Source of the DNA: Victivallales bacterium
GTDB lineage: Bacteria > Verrucomicrobiota > Lentisphaeria > Victivallales > GWF2-38-69
NCBI GenBank assembly: GCA_021733985.1
Contig: JAIPJT010000005.1
Location: forward strand, 28,481 to 92,480
DNA length: 64,000 nt
Direction of reading: 5' to 3'
The notes under the pieces are model-generated. The model was not told where the DNA came from, did not search any database, and was given only the letters and a program-made list of their open reading frames with translations. Made by a program: the position numbers and the translations under genes. Below, one piece after another: positions 1 to 10,028 of this stretch (positions are counted from its first letter, which is position 1; every line of letters begins with the position of its first letter).

Positions 1-68
1 ATAATGGAAGATTTCGCTATTGTTTTGATCTTGTAATACTTTTAAAAATCGGAAATTCTGCATAAACT

Positions 69-1418
69 ATGAATATAGCTCTTGTACATTTTAGAGTAGG
101 AGAGACTGATGGTGTTTCTCTTGAAATGGATAAATGGAAAACTGCACTTGAAAGACTGGGACACAGGGTATATATGCTTGCGGGAAGTGAAGGGAAAAGC
201 AAGGCCTATGTGATTCCCGAATTACACTATAAGGGAAAAGTAAATAATAAAATAATTAAAAATGCATATAAAAAGCTTGAGGATTATAATTCTCAGCTGG
301 AGTTAAAAAAAGAAGTCCGGGAGTATGCGTTCAGGATACAGGAAAAGGTAGAAGAGTTCCTGATTGATTATAATATTGATGTACTTGTTCCAAATAATAT
401 ATGGTCGCTGGGGTGGGGGTTGCCGGCGGCTGTCGGGATATATAATGCAGTTAAAAACCGAAAAGTTAAATGCGTTGCCCACAACCATGACTTCTACTGG
501 GAAAGGGATAAATATTCGAATCCGACCTGTAACTGCATACAGAAAATGCTTGATAATTTTTGTCCCCCTGAAGATCCGCTGATAAAAAATGTGACGATCA
601 ATAATATTGCTAAAAGGGAATTAAAAAAAAGGAAGGGCGTAGATGCTGAAGTTGTACCGAATGTCTTTGATTTCAAGGCTCCATTATGGAAAAGAGACGA
701 ATACAATCAGGATTTCAGGGAAAATATTGGAGTGGAGGAAAATGATATCCTGATTTTACAGGCTACAAGAATAACAGAGCGAAAAGCAATAGAACTTGCC
801 ATTGACTTTACAGGAGAATTGGCCAGACCGAGAAACCTTGAGAAACTTAACTCTGAGGGGCTTTATGACGAAAGAGCTTTTACTGAACAAAGCAATATCG
901 TATTTGTTATGGCGGGCATGGCTGAAACGCAGCAGGGATACATAGAAAAGCTTAATGCTAAAGCAGCTTCTTATAATATTAAAATTTTATATGTAAACGA
1001 TGTTATCGAACATTCCAGATGCACTGTTAACGGAAGAAAATGCTATTCTCTCTGGGATGCCTACGCACATGCGGATTTTGTAACATACCCAAGCATATTA
1101 GAAGGCTGGGGAAACCAGTTTTTAGAAGCTGTATTTGCCAAGAAACCTGTCCTTGTATATGAATATCCGGTTTTTGTGACTGATATCAAAAATAAAGGTT
1201 TTGAAATCGTTTCTCTCGGAAGCAGACATACAATAGATGAGAAGGGCCTGGTAAAAGTAGAAAAGGGCAGAATCAAAAACGCAGCCGCGAAAGCCCTGAA
1301 GCTTCTTACAGATTCACAGAAAAGGGGAAAAACAGTTGAACATAATTTTGCTGTTTGTGACAGGTACTATTCCTATGAAAGGCTTGAGGCAATTTTAAAT
1401 AAAATTTTTAAAGGATAA
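69..1418 (+). CDS. Glycosyltransferase (GT4-like)
   Basis: 449 aa ORF; N-terminal 'MNIALVHFRVGETDGVSLEMDKW', C-terminal 'YPSILEGWGNQFLEAVFAKKPVLVYEYPVF' typical of the GT-B EX7E region; immediately followed by a GH13 gene. Confidence 0.8.
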   Translation: MNIALVHFRVGETDGVSLEMDKWKTALERLGHRVYMLAGSEGKSKAYVIPELHYKGKVNNKIIKNAYKKLEDYNSQLELKKEVREYAFRIQEKVEEFLIDYNIDVLVPNNIWSLGWGLPAAVGIYNAVKNRKVKCVAHNHDFYWERDKYSNPTCNCIQKMLDNFCPPEDPLIKNVTINNIAKRELKKRKGVDAEVVPNVFDFKAPLWKRDEYNQDFRENIGVEENDILILQATRITERKAIELAIDFTGELARPRNLEKLNSEGLYDERAFTEQSNIVFVMAGMAETQQGYIEKLNAKAASYNIKILYVNDVIEHSRCTVNGRKCYSLWDAYAHADFVTYPSILEGWGNQFLEAVFAKKPVLVYEYPVFVTDIKNKGFEIVSLGSRHTIDEKGLVKVEKGRIKNAAAKALKLLTDSQKRGKTVEHNFAVCDRYYSYERLEAILNKIFKG

Positions 1419-1424
1419 AATTCG

Positions 1425-3161
1425 ATGTTTATCAACAGGAATAATGAACTGAAGATAAGGGAAAAATTAAACTCTCTGTTCGGTAAAAAGGGAGACCGGA
1501 TATATAAAAGAATTGAATTGCTTTTGGAAAGACACAGAAATACAGCGGCCGCAGAACATGAACCGGACAAGTGGGTGGACGAGAAAGATGTATTTCTAAT
1601 TACATATGGGGACAATATCAGGAATGACTACGACAACCCTCTTAAAACATTGCATGATTTTTTAAAGAATAATGCTAAGGATATTATAGAGTTTGTACAT
1701 ATTCTACCTTTTTATCCGTTTTCTTCTGATGACGGCTTTTCTGTTATAGATTATTTTAAAGTAAATCCTGAACTGGGCGACTGGGATGACCTAAACAGAA
1801 TGTCTAAAGATTTTAAACTGATGTTTGATGCTGTTATAAATCATATTTCTGCTCAAAGCGAATGGTTTCAGGGGTATTTAAAAGGCAGTCCGCAGTATAT
1901 TGACTATTTTATTGAAACAGAATATTCTACTGAACTTTCTAAGGTTTTCAGGCCGAGAGCACTTCCTCTATTGACAGAATTTGATACATCCCGGGGTAAA
2001 AAAAAGGTCTGGACTACATTCAGTGAGGATCAGATCGATTTAAATTATAAATCTGAAGAAGTATTCCTGAAAATATTAGAACTCCTGCTGTTTTACATAA
2101 GGATGGGTGCGAAGGCAATAAGGCTTGACGCTATCGGTTTTATGTGGAAAGAAATCGGTACAAGCTGCATACACCTGCCTCAGACACACAAAGCAATTCA
2201 GCTTTTTCGTGATATATTTGATATTGCCGCGCCGGAAACAATTATTATTACTGAAACAAATGTCCCTCATAAAGAAAACATAAGCTACTTCGGGGAAGGT
2301 GGAAATGAGGCACAGATGGTTTATCAGTTCCCTCTGCCGCCGCTTGTATTGTTCTCTATGATCACAGGTAATGCTAAATATCTAATGGAATGGGCCGCCG
2401 GATTAACTTTGGATTCTGACAGGACAACATATTTTAATTTTCTCGCTTCTCATGACGGAATCGGTGTTGTGCCTACTCACGGGATCCTTTCTGATATGGA
2501 AAGAGAATTAATGATAAACCATGTTAAAGATAATGGCGGTTATGTCTCATGCAAAATTAAAGAGGACGGAACTGAAATACCCTATGAATTAAATATAAAC
2601 TTTTTTGATGCTGTATCTAAAAAAAGTGAGTCCGAGGAAGTCAATATAGACAGATTTATCTGTTCACAGGCTATACTGCTGTCACAAATTGGGGTTCCGG
2701 CGATTTATATACACAGCCTGCTGGGATCCCGCAACTACACCGAAGGGGTAAACAGGACGGGAAGATACAGATCTATAAACCGTGAAAAAATTTCAGAAGA
2801 GGATTTTAAAGAGCAGCTGAATGATTTTACTTCTGTAAGGTACAGGGTCTTTAAAAGGTATAAAAAATTAATAAAAATAAGGAAAAAAGAAAAAGCCTTC
2901 CACCCGAACTCACTGCAGAGGACAATCAGACTTGACGACAGAGTCTTCTCTATAGTCAGAGGAGCTAAAGATAACTGTGTGATAGTGCTAAATAATGTTT
3001 CATCCGATAAAGTTTCGTTGAAAATTAATCTGCAGGATATAATATTAAGTGAAGGTACTTACAGAGATTTAATTTCTGACGTGGAACTTAGTTCCCGAAA
3101 CAGTGAACTCTTTATTATTCTGCACCCATACCAGGCTGTATGGCTGAAACATCGTAATTAA
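1425..3161 (+). CDS. GH13 family sugar phosphorylase (sucrose/glucosylglycerate phosphorylase-like)
   Basis: 578 aa; 'HILPFYPFSSDDGFSVIDY', 'LMFDAVINHIS', 'AIRLDAIGFMWKEIGTSC', 'ITETNVPHKEN', 'NFLASHDGIGV' match GH13_18-like conserved regions; 6 bp after the glycosyltransferase. Confidence 0.8.
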   Translation: MFINRNNELKIREKLNSLFGKKGDRIYKRIELLLERHRNTAAAEHEPDKWVDEKDVFLITYGDNIRNDYDNPLKTLHDFLKNNAKDIIEFVHILPFYPFSSDDGFSVIDYFKVNPELGDWDDLNRMSKDFKLMFDAVINHISAQSEWFQGYLKGSPQYIDYFIETEYSTELSKVFRPRALPLLTEFDTSRGKKKVWTTFSEDQIDLNYKSEEVFLKILELLLFYIRMGAKAIRLDAIGFMWKEIGTSCIHLPQTHKAIQLFRDIFDIAAPETIIITETNVPHKENISYFGEGGNEAQMVYQFPLPPLVLFSMITGNAKYLMEWAAGLTLDSDRTTYFNFLASHDGIGVVPTHGILSDMERELMINHVKDNGGYVSCKIKEDGTEIPYELNINFFDAVSKKSESEEVNIDRFICSQAILLSQIGVPAIYIHSLLGSRNYTEGVNRTGRYRSINREKISEEDFKEQLNDFTSVRYRVFKRYKKLIKIRKKEKAFHPNSLQRTIRLDDRVFSIVRGAKDNCVIVLNNVSSDKVSLKINLQDIILSEGTYRDLISDVELSSRNSELFIILHPYQAVWLKHRN

Positions 3162-3189
3162 AAAAAACAAAATATAGGATGAATTTTGC

Positions 3190-6100
3190 ATGGCAAGAAA
3201 AATAAGATTTATAGCTGCAATAATAATACTCATACTGGTTATTTATAATTTTGCTACGAGTGAATATTGTATAAAAAACTTTGTCATTCCGTACATCGCA
3301 GAGGCAAATAATTCGAAAATTAATGTTAGGGAAATTAATATTTCAGTAATAAATTCCTCGGCCGAAATAGAAGGACTGAATTACCAGACAAAAAACTTCA
3401 GGCTTTCAACAGAAACTGTAGATATAAAAACAAGTTTATGGGATTTGATTTTTAACCGTAAAATCTCCGTTAAGAAATTAAACCTGAAAAACTCTAATAT
3501 TATTGCTGATATTTCACCATCCGACGTTAAAAGTTCTAAAAGCAGAATTAAAGCTCCCGGTAAAGGGAAAGCCGCTGCTGCCGCCGGTGAAAACAAATCT
3601 TATTCGGTTTCACTTAAGAACATTGATATTAAAAATCTGAATCTAAAAATTAAAAACGGGGAAACCGTTACAAAAATAAACGACCTGAATTTGACTATAC
3701 CTGATATCCGCCCTGGAAAAGAAAGTAAAATTGATTTAGACAGTAATATTTTAATTCAAAGCGGCAAAAAATCTTTCAAAGGGTTCCTGAAAAGCAAAAC
3801 GACTCTTACAGTTGATAAGAAACTTGTACCGGTAGATATTGTTTCAAAGTCAATTCTCGAGTTCGGAGTTAATAAAATACCTTTAACTATACGGTTGGAT
3901 ACTGATAAACACAGAGCTTTTGTCCTAAATATAAGTTTAGAAAATATTGATGTTGAACCTGTAGCCTCTGCTTTAATTCCGGGAAAATACGGGGGTACTA
4001 TAGGGGGAATCAAAAAAATTTATGTCAGGTTAAAAGGGAAAAATATTGATAATATTTTAAACAACTACAACCGGATTCAGTCTGTTTTTACAGTCAAAGG
4101 TTTGGATTTGAACAATAAAGGCCTTTTTTCTGTAAAAAGTGAAATGCTTAATTCTGAGTGTGATTTATCTGCGGTTATGAAGGGTAATATTATCCCGAAA
4201 AAAATCAAAATAAAAAATTTAAACGCTGAGTATCAGAATAAAAAAAAGAAATTTGCTATAAACAATTTTAACTTAAAGCTCAATAAAAAGGGGAAGGGGA
4301 AAGCAAAAGCTGTCCTGAATACGAAGTTTAAATATAAAAAAGGTTACAGTAAAATTTCCGGTTCCGCTGCAGGAGATATTAATCTTGTCTGCAACGATAT
4401 AACTATGCCGAGAAAAATATCTTCAAACATTACCTTTCATGTCGACGGTAAATTTATGCCGTTGAAAGTGTTATATAAAAATGACTTTTATAGCGAAAAC
4501 ATTTTTCTTGTTTTAAGGAAATTTGAACTGAAGTCGTTCAGAATTTTATTACCTGAAAATATTTCTAACATGAACGCCAGATTTGAAAAAGTAACTGTTA
4601 ATATTAAGGGTAAAGGGAAAAATGCCTTAACCTCCTATAGAAAAAATAGCGGTAAAGCACTTGATACAACTGTTAGCTTTAAAGATATTGAATTCGGTAA
4701 AAAAGGTAAATACTCCGGCTCCGTTTCAAAAATGAATATTGCTATGAATCTTGATGACATAATAAATAAGAAATATTATCTGAACAAATTAAAGATCGTT
4801 AAGCCTGAAGCTGTCATAATACAGGAAAAAACAAACCGAAATAAAAGGAAACCGAACGTAATACAGAAACCCGGCCGGGAAAAAGTAAAAACTGCCAAGA
4901 AAGCTAAAAGATTCGACATTGATATAAAAAATATTTCAGTTACTGAAGGTAAGTTGAAAGTTAACGGAAGGAAAAAATTGGTTCTTTCTGATTTTATATT
5001 TACTTCAAAACAGATTAAAACTGACAAATTAAGCAGGTTTAAGGTATTGTTTGATTATACTCTAAATCAAAGACTGAAAGGTAATATAAATGCAAACAAT
5101 TACATACTTTTAAAACCTGCACTTCTGCCTGAAAAACTTAATTCCGATTTAACTGTTAAGACCGGACAAAAGTTAAGTAAATCGACAATCAGTTTTAACT
5201 GTAGAAAAACTGATAAAGAGAACATCTCATATAAAACTAAAGCAGAAATAAATAAACTTGCTCTCGGGCCTTTTATGAGAGTTTTTGCTGCGCCACCATA
5301 TGATAAGACAAAAGTTTTTCTGGATAAACTTCAGGTTAAACTAAACGGTACAGATATTGCCGACTATAAAAAATCCAACGGCAATATACAGGGGAAATTG
5401 AGCAAAATTACTCTCCCTGTTGAACTAAAGGGTGATGATGCTGTGCAGACTCTTTTCTTACCCTTAAGGTTTATTGCCGAACTTGCCAACCGTACCAGAC
5501 TTAAATTTGTTTCAAAAAAAGTTGCAAATGCTATGATAAAAATTGATAACGCTTTTAATCATAAAAAAAGAATCAATTTTAAGAAAGGGAATATAAATAT
5601 CTCATTTGATAACGGCCTGATGAAAATTAATGAATTTGAGTTTTTCGGAGATAACGTTAATCCGGTATCCGAAATTAAATCAGAAGGAAGTTTAAACTTT
5701 AACTCTCAGGCTGTTAGTCTGAACACTGAGACAATTTTTGCCGGTTTGAAAATACCGCTGAGCATTAAAGGGACAATAAAAAAGCCAAAGACTGATAATG
5801 CTGAACTTATGCAGCTATTTGTTCAGAAAAATGTTGAAACAATAACTAAAACAGGGATGGATATCAATGATACTGTCAATGAGACAATTAATAACATTAA
5901 AGAACAGAAATATGATGTATTGCTGAAAAATATCCCCAAAATAGACAGCAGTGAAAGTTACAGCACACAGAAGACTGAAAGTAAAAGCAAGATTGATAAT
6001 TCAGTCAGCAAACTGTCCGGGATTCTTAATCAGCTGAAAAACAGCGGAAAAACACAGAAAAAGAGCAATGTCCGCAGGGATGACAAGCTTATAAAGACCC

Positions 6101-6519
6101 TGGGGAATATGATTAATTCTTCAAAAAAAGAAAAGTCTGAAAAAAAATCTTCTCAAAATATGTTAAAAGAATTAGAAAAAATAGAAAAATCCTCAAAAAA
6201 AACAGGAAAGGGCAGGGTATCAGCAGATGAACTGATGAAAGAACTTGAAACTGCTGTGAATAAGAAAAGCTCCTCCGGAAAATCCGCAGACAAAACTGAT
6301 AATTTAGTTAAGCATATATCAGACGTTCTAAAAAAAGCTGAAAGCTCTAATAAAAAATCTGTGGAAAACGAAGACAGTAAAAATAAAAAACCGGAAAAAG
6401 AACTTTTAAATTTATTAAATAATAAAGCTGATAAAAGAAATATTGACATGGATAAAGAAACTTTGGAAAAATCCGGCAAAGGAAATATTAGCAATGAACT
6501 GGAAGGGCTTCTTAATTAG
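3190..6519 (+). CDS. Large AsmA-like / TIGR03545-type protein with Lys/Ser-rich C-terminal tail
   Basis: 1109 aa; single N-terminal TM helix followed by beta-rich AsmA-like sequence; low-complexity K/S/E-rich C-terminus. Confidence 0.5.
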   Translation: MARKIRFIAAIIILILVIYNFATSEYCIKNFVIPYIAEANNSKINVREINISVINSSAEIEGLNYQTKNFRLSTETVDIKTSLWDLIFNRKISVKKLNLKNSNIIADISPSDVKSSKSRIKAPGKGKAAAAAGENKSYSVSLKNIDIKNLNLKIKNGETVTKINDLNLTIPDIRPGKESKIDLDSNILIQSGKKSFKGFLKSKTTLTVDKKLVPVDIVSKSILEFGVNKIPLTIRLDTDKHRAFVLNISLENIDVEPVASALIPGKYGGTIGGIKKIYVRLKGKNIDNILNNYNRIQSVFTVKGLDLNNKGLFSVKSEMLNSECDLSAVMKGNIIPKKIKIKNLNAEYQNKKKKFAINNFNLKLNKKGKGKAKAVLNTKFKYKKGYSKISGSAAGDINLVCNDITMPRKISSNITFHVDGKFMPLKVLYKNDFYSENIFLVLRKFELKSFRILLPENISNMNARFEKVTVNIKGKGKNALTSYRKNSGKALDTTVSFKDIEFGKKGKYSGSVSKMNIAMNLDDIINKKYYLNKLKIVKPEAVIIQEKTNRNKRKPNVIQKPGREKVKTAKKAKRFDIDIKNISVTEGKLKVNGRKKLVLSDFIFTSKQIKTDKLSRFKVLFDYTLNQRLKGNINANNYILLKPALLPEKLNSDLTVKTGQKLSKSTISFNCRKTDKENISYKTKAEINKLALGPFMRVFAAPPYDKTKVFLDKLQVKLNGTDIADYKKSNGNIQGKLSKITLPVELKGDDAVQTLFLPLRFIAELANRTRLKFVSKKVANAMIKIDNAFNHKKRINFKKGNINISFDNGLMKINEFEFFGDNVNPVSEIKSEGSLNFNSQAVSLNTETIFAGLKIPLSIKGTIKKPKTDNAELMQLFVQKNVETITKTGMDINDTVNETINNIKEQKYDVLLKNIPKIDSSESYSTQKTESKSKIDNSVSKLSGILNQLKNSGKTQKKSNVRRDDKLIKTLGNMINSSKKEKSEKKSSQNMLKELEKIEKSSKKTGKGRVSADELMKELETAVNKKSSSGKSADKTDNLVKHISDVLKKAESSNKKSVENEDSKNKKPEKELLNLLNNKADKRNIDMDKETLEKSGKGNISNELEGLLN

Positions 6520-6524
6520 AGCTG

Positions 6525-6580
6525 ATCTTCGTATGACGAAGTTTAATCTTATTTGTAACAAACTGGTAGGGCGCGATCTC
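6525..6580 (+). repeat. Dispersed intergenic repeat, family 3, copy 1 (inverted copy at 51663-51717)
   Basis: About 48/56 identity by eye to the reverse complement of 51663-51717 ('TTCGTnnGACnAAGTTTAATCnTATTTGnAACAAACnGGTAGGnCGCGATCT'). Confidence 0.8.
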
Positions 6581-6685
6581 AGAGCGCACCGTGAATAAAG
6601 CACCGTTTATAAATGTTTTATATTTTTACAATCAAGTAAAAAATTTACCCTGATATAATAATTGATGTTTCAGGGGAGAGCTTAT

Positions 6686-7927
6686 ATGGAAAAGTCAATA
6701 AAGTTAACAATCGCGATCAGTTTAATGTTTGCTTCCTTCGGGCAGATAGCATCAGACCTGTATCTCCCTTCACTTCCTCATATTACCGTAGATCTGCATA
6801 CCACGAGGGAGCTTGTTCAACTCACCGTAACCTGTTTTATGATTACATATTGTCTCGCGAGACTGTTCTACGGGCCGTTTTCTGACGGGGTGGGAAGAAA
6901 GAAACCGTTGATTATAGGATTTGTTTTGACTCTGATTGGTTCATTTATATGTCTAATTGCTAAGGATATTTATATATTGATGGCGGGAAGGCTGCTGCAG
7001 GGAGCAGGCGCAGCGGCCGGTTCTGTTCTTACAGGGGCTATTCTGAGAGATATGCTTGAAGGGAAGCAGCTTTCAAAATTTATATCATACTTTGCTGTAA
7101 TCAATATCATATTTGTTGCTGCGGCTCCTTTAGCCGGAGGTTATTTACAGGCTTACTTTAACTGGCGTTCCACTTTTTTTACTTTGTTTTTATATACTAT
7201 GGTGATTTTGATAATTACAGTCTTTATTTTTCCCGAAACTAACCGGAAAAGAGATAAAAAGCACATACAGATCACAGGGATCGGTAAGAATATAAAGGTT
7301 TTATTAAGCAGTAAACAGTTTATTGGATATGTTATAATGGTAATGGCCGGATATACTTCAGTCCTGGCATGGCTGACTTCGGGGACTATTATTTTACAGA
7401 AACAGCTTCAATATTCACCGGTTCAATTTGGCTGGTTCGCATTACTGGGCGGACTGGCGTTCTGTGTTGCTTCATTTATGAATGCGAAAATTGTAATGAA
7501 AATAAAAAATAGGAACCTTGTTTTGTTTGGAACATTACTGATGTTTTTAGCGGGTCTGATTTTTCTGCTGACGGCTCTTTTCAGAATATTAAACATTTAC
7601 AGTGTAATGATCCCGGTAATTATTTTTTCTTTTGGTAACGGCTTTATTTTTCCAAATTCATTTTCCGGTGCGTTGAATCCATTCGCGGAACAGGCAGGTT
7701 TTGCGTCTGCCATTTTGAGTTCAATGCAGATTCTTGGCGGAGTAATAGGCAGTGCTCTTGTAGCCACTTTGCCCTGGAGGAGTATTTTATCGTTAGGTTT
7801 TATTGTTACAGCCTGCGGTGTGATTCAGATATTGACTATTTTATCTGTTAATAGAAGATTCAGAATTAAAATATTTTTGTTTTTCTATGGAAAAAGAGTA
7901 AGTAAAGCTGCCGCTAAAAGTATTTAG
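6686..7927 (+). CDS. MFS transporter, Bcr/CflA-like drug:H+ antiporter
   Basis: 12-TM ORF; 'LYLPSLPHITVDLHTT', 'GPFSDGVGRKKPLIIG', 'GRLLQGAGAAAGSV'; start chosen at MEKS after AGGGGAGA. Confidence 0.85.
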   Translation: MEKSIKLTIAISLMFASFGQIASDLYLPSLPHITVDLHTTRELVQLTVTCFMITYCLARLFYGPFSDGVGRKKPLIIGFVLTLIGSFICLIAKDIYILMAGRLLQGAGAAAGSVLTGAILRDMLEGKQLSKFISYFAVINIIFVAAAPLAGGYLQAYFNWRSTFFTLFLYTMVILIITVFIFPETNRKRDKKHIQITGIGKNIKVLLSSKQFIGYVIMVMAGYTSVLAWLTSGTIILQKQLQYSPVQFGWFALLGGLAFCVASFMNAKIVMKIKNRNLVLFGTLLMFLAGLIFLLTALFRILNIYSVMIPVIIFSFGNGFIFPNSFSGALNPFAEQAGFASAILSSMQILGGVIGSALVATLPWRSILSLGFIVTACGVIQILTILSVNRRFRIKIFLFFYGKRVSKAAAKSI

Positions 7928-8049
7928 ATAACAAAGTTGCAAATTTTCGTAAAATTCAAAATTTTATACAGTTTGTCTATGTTGTATGGCATGTTAAGAA
8001 AAAGTTTGAGAAATTATTTTAGTGTAACAATTAATTGAGGAATACATGT

Positions 8050-8868
8050 ATGACTGACAGTTGTGAAAAACCTAAATTCAGTTACAGGAAAATTGGTTCA
8101 GGTCCGAAAAAAATTATATGTATACACGGTTTCGGCGCATCCTGTAAAACATTTAACGATATAGTTCCTTTTTTTGGTAATAATTATGAAATTTACTTAA
8201 TAGATTTGATAGGCTTCGGAAATTCAGAATTTATAAAGGGCTGGGAATATACAATTGAAAACCAGATGAAACTGTTATATGCTTTCATTAAAGAAAAGAA
8301 ATTAAACGGAGTTACGCTTGTAGGGCACTCATACGGCGGCGGTATAGTTCTTCTTCTTCTCAATTTACTGAGGGAAAAAGGAGAAGAAAATTTAGTAAGT
8401 AATGCAGTACTGATAGGACCGGCATGCTACCCCCAGAATATACCCTTTTTTATCAGAATTCCGGCTAAGCATCCACTGTTATATAAACTTGTTATTTTTC
8501 TTATACCGAAAAGAATACTCGCTAGATCTATGCTGCAAAAACTTTATATAAATAAAGATTTGATTGATAAAGATAAAATAAACCGTTATGCGGGTTTCTT
8601 TAAAAAAAGTGATAATATTAATGCATTAATAAGAACTGCTCAGAATATAGTACCGAAAAACGTAGACGAGTTTGTTGAAAAAATTAAGCATATAAATATA
8701 AGAACCCTGATAATCTGGGGCGAAAAAGACTTTATCATAAAAAAGAATAATATTTTACGGCTTAATAATGAAATCGAAGGTTCAAAACTGAAAATAATAA
8801 AAGGCTGTGCGCATGTTGTGCAGGAGGAAAAACCGGAAACAGTCTCTTCCGAAATAAAAAAACTATGA
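8050..8868 (+). CDS. Alpha/beta hydrolase
   Basis: 'ICIHGFGASCKTFNDIVP', nucleophile elbow 'GHSYGGG', 'IIWGEKDFII', 'CAHVVQEEKPE'; stop overlaps the next start (ATGA). Confidence 0.85.
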   Translation: MTDSCEKPKFSYRKIGSGPKKIICIHGFGASCKTFNDIVPFFGNNYEIYLIDLIGFGNSEFIKGWEYTIENQMKLLYAFIKEKKLNGVTLVGHSYGGGIVLLLLNLLREKGEENLVSNAVLIGPACYPQNIPFFIRIPAKHPLLYKLVIFLIPKRILARSMLQKLYINKDLIDKDKINRYAGFFKKSDNINALIRTAQNIVPKNVDEFVEKIKHINIRTLIIWGEKDFIIKKNNILRLNNEIEGSKLKIIKGCAHVVQEEKPETVSSEIKKL

Positions 8869-9836
8869 AAATACAGTGCGATTTATGTCCTAAAAGATGT
8901 ATCATTTCTCCCGGAGAAAGCGGTGACTGCAGAATCAGAGTGAATATTGACGGCAGGCTCCACGCGGTTACTTACGGTTATCCCTGTGCCCTTCATGTAG
9001 ACCCGATAGAAAAAAAACCTCTGTTTCACTTCCTTCCGGGAACAAAGGCTTTTTCTATTGCTACGGCCGGCTGTAACTTACACTGCAGGAACTGTCAAAA
9101 CTGGGAGATTTCACAGTCTGCTCCCGTTGATGTGCCGGCATACAAAGCGCCGCCGTCAAAAATAGTTGAATCGGCCCTTAAGCACAACTGTGAAACTGTA
9201 GCTTACACATATACAGATCCTTCAGCGTTTTATGAATACACTCTCGATACAAGCAAATTAATAAAAAAAGAAAACAGGAAAAACATAATTGTCAGCGCCG
9301 GATATTTTAACCCTGTACCGTTGCGTCGGTTATGCAGATATATCGACGGTGCGAACATAGACCTGAAATTTATTCATGACAAATATTACAGGGAAATTTG
9401 CGGTGGAACTTTAAAACCGGTATTAGATGTACTTCAGATACTGGTTGAAGAGGGAGTTCACCTTGAAGTAACAAACCTTGTTATACCTACTTTGAATGAT
9501 AACAGCCGAGATATAAAAAAACTGTGCAGCTGGATATTTAATAATCTTGGAAAGAATATACCACTGCATTTTTCCCGATTTTATCCTCAATACAAAATGA
9601 AGAATCTTCCTCCGACCTCAATCAGTATTTTAAAAAGAGCTTTGAATATCGCTAAGGATGCAGGATTGGAATATGTATATATCGGAAATGTTATAGGTGA
9701 AAAATGGGAATCAACTTTTTGTCCGAATTGCGGCAGGCTGCTTATAGAGAGAGAAGGATATTACATAAAGAAAAATGTAGTTAAATATGGATGCTGCCCT
9801 TATTGCGGTTACAGTATATACGGAGTATGGAGCTGA
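8865..9836 (+). CDS. amrS: AmmeMemoRadiSam system radical SAM enzyme
   Basis: 'CDLCPKRCIISPGESGDCRIR', radical SAM 'GCNLHCRNCQNWEIS' (CX3CX2C), C-terminal Cys pairs 'CPNCG...CCPYCG'; adjacent to Memo-AMMECR1. Confidence 0.93.
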   Translation: MKIQCDLCPKRCIISPGESGDCRIRVNIDGRLHAVTYGYPCALHVDPIEKKPLFHFLPGTKAFSIATAGCNLHCRNCQNWEISQSAPVDVPAYKAPPSKIVESALKHNCETVAYTYTDPSAFYEYTLDTSKLIKKENRKNIIVSAGYFNPVPLRRLCRYIDGANIDLKFIHDKYYREICGGTLKPVLDVLQILVEEGVHLEVTNLVIPTLNDNSRDIKKLCSWIFNNLGKNIPLHFSRFYPQYKMKNLPPTSISILKRALNIAKDAGLEYVYIGNVIGEKWESTFCPNCGRLLIEREGYYIKKNVVKYGCCPYCGYSIYGVWS

Positions 9837-9839
9837 AAC

Positions 9840-10028
9840 ATGAAACGGAGAAAATTTCTAAAAATATTACTTTTTACTGTTATCGGTATTTGCTTCGCCA
9901 ACATTCTGAGTCTTGCGGAAAAATATACTAAAAAAACGATAAGGCTTATAAAGAATAACAAATATCCGGGAAGAATAAAGCCGATAAATGAAGAAACAAT
10001 TTTAAAGGAAGGGAGCTGGTCAGGATGA
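9840..10028 (+). CDS. Small 62-aa Tat-signal-like protein of the AmmeMemoRadiSam locus
   Basis: 'MKRRKFLKILLFTVIGICFANIL' (RRKFLK plus hydrophobic stretch), C-terminal 'PGRIKPINEETILKEGSWSG'; 3 nt after amrS, 4-nt ATGA overlap with the next gene. Confidence 0.75.
   Translation: MKRRKFLKILLFTVIGICFANILSLAEKYTKKTIRLIKNNKYPGRIKPINEETILKEGSWSG

Noticed and set aside
1-65. Possible C-terminal end of an upstream CDS (frame 3: ...NGRFRYCFDLVILLKIGNSA*)
   Set aside because: Only ~20 residues in the window; too short to support a call.
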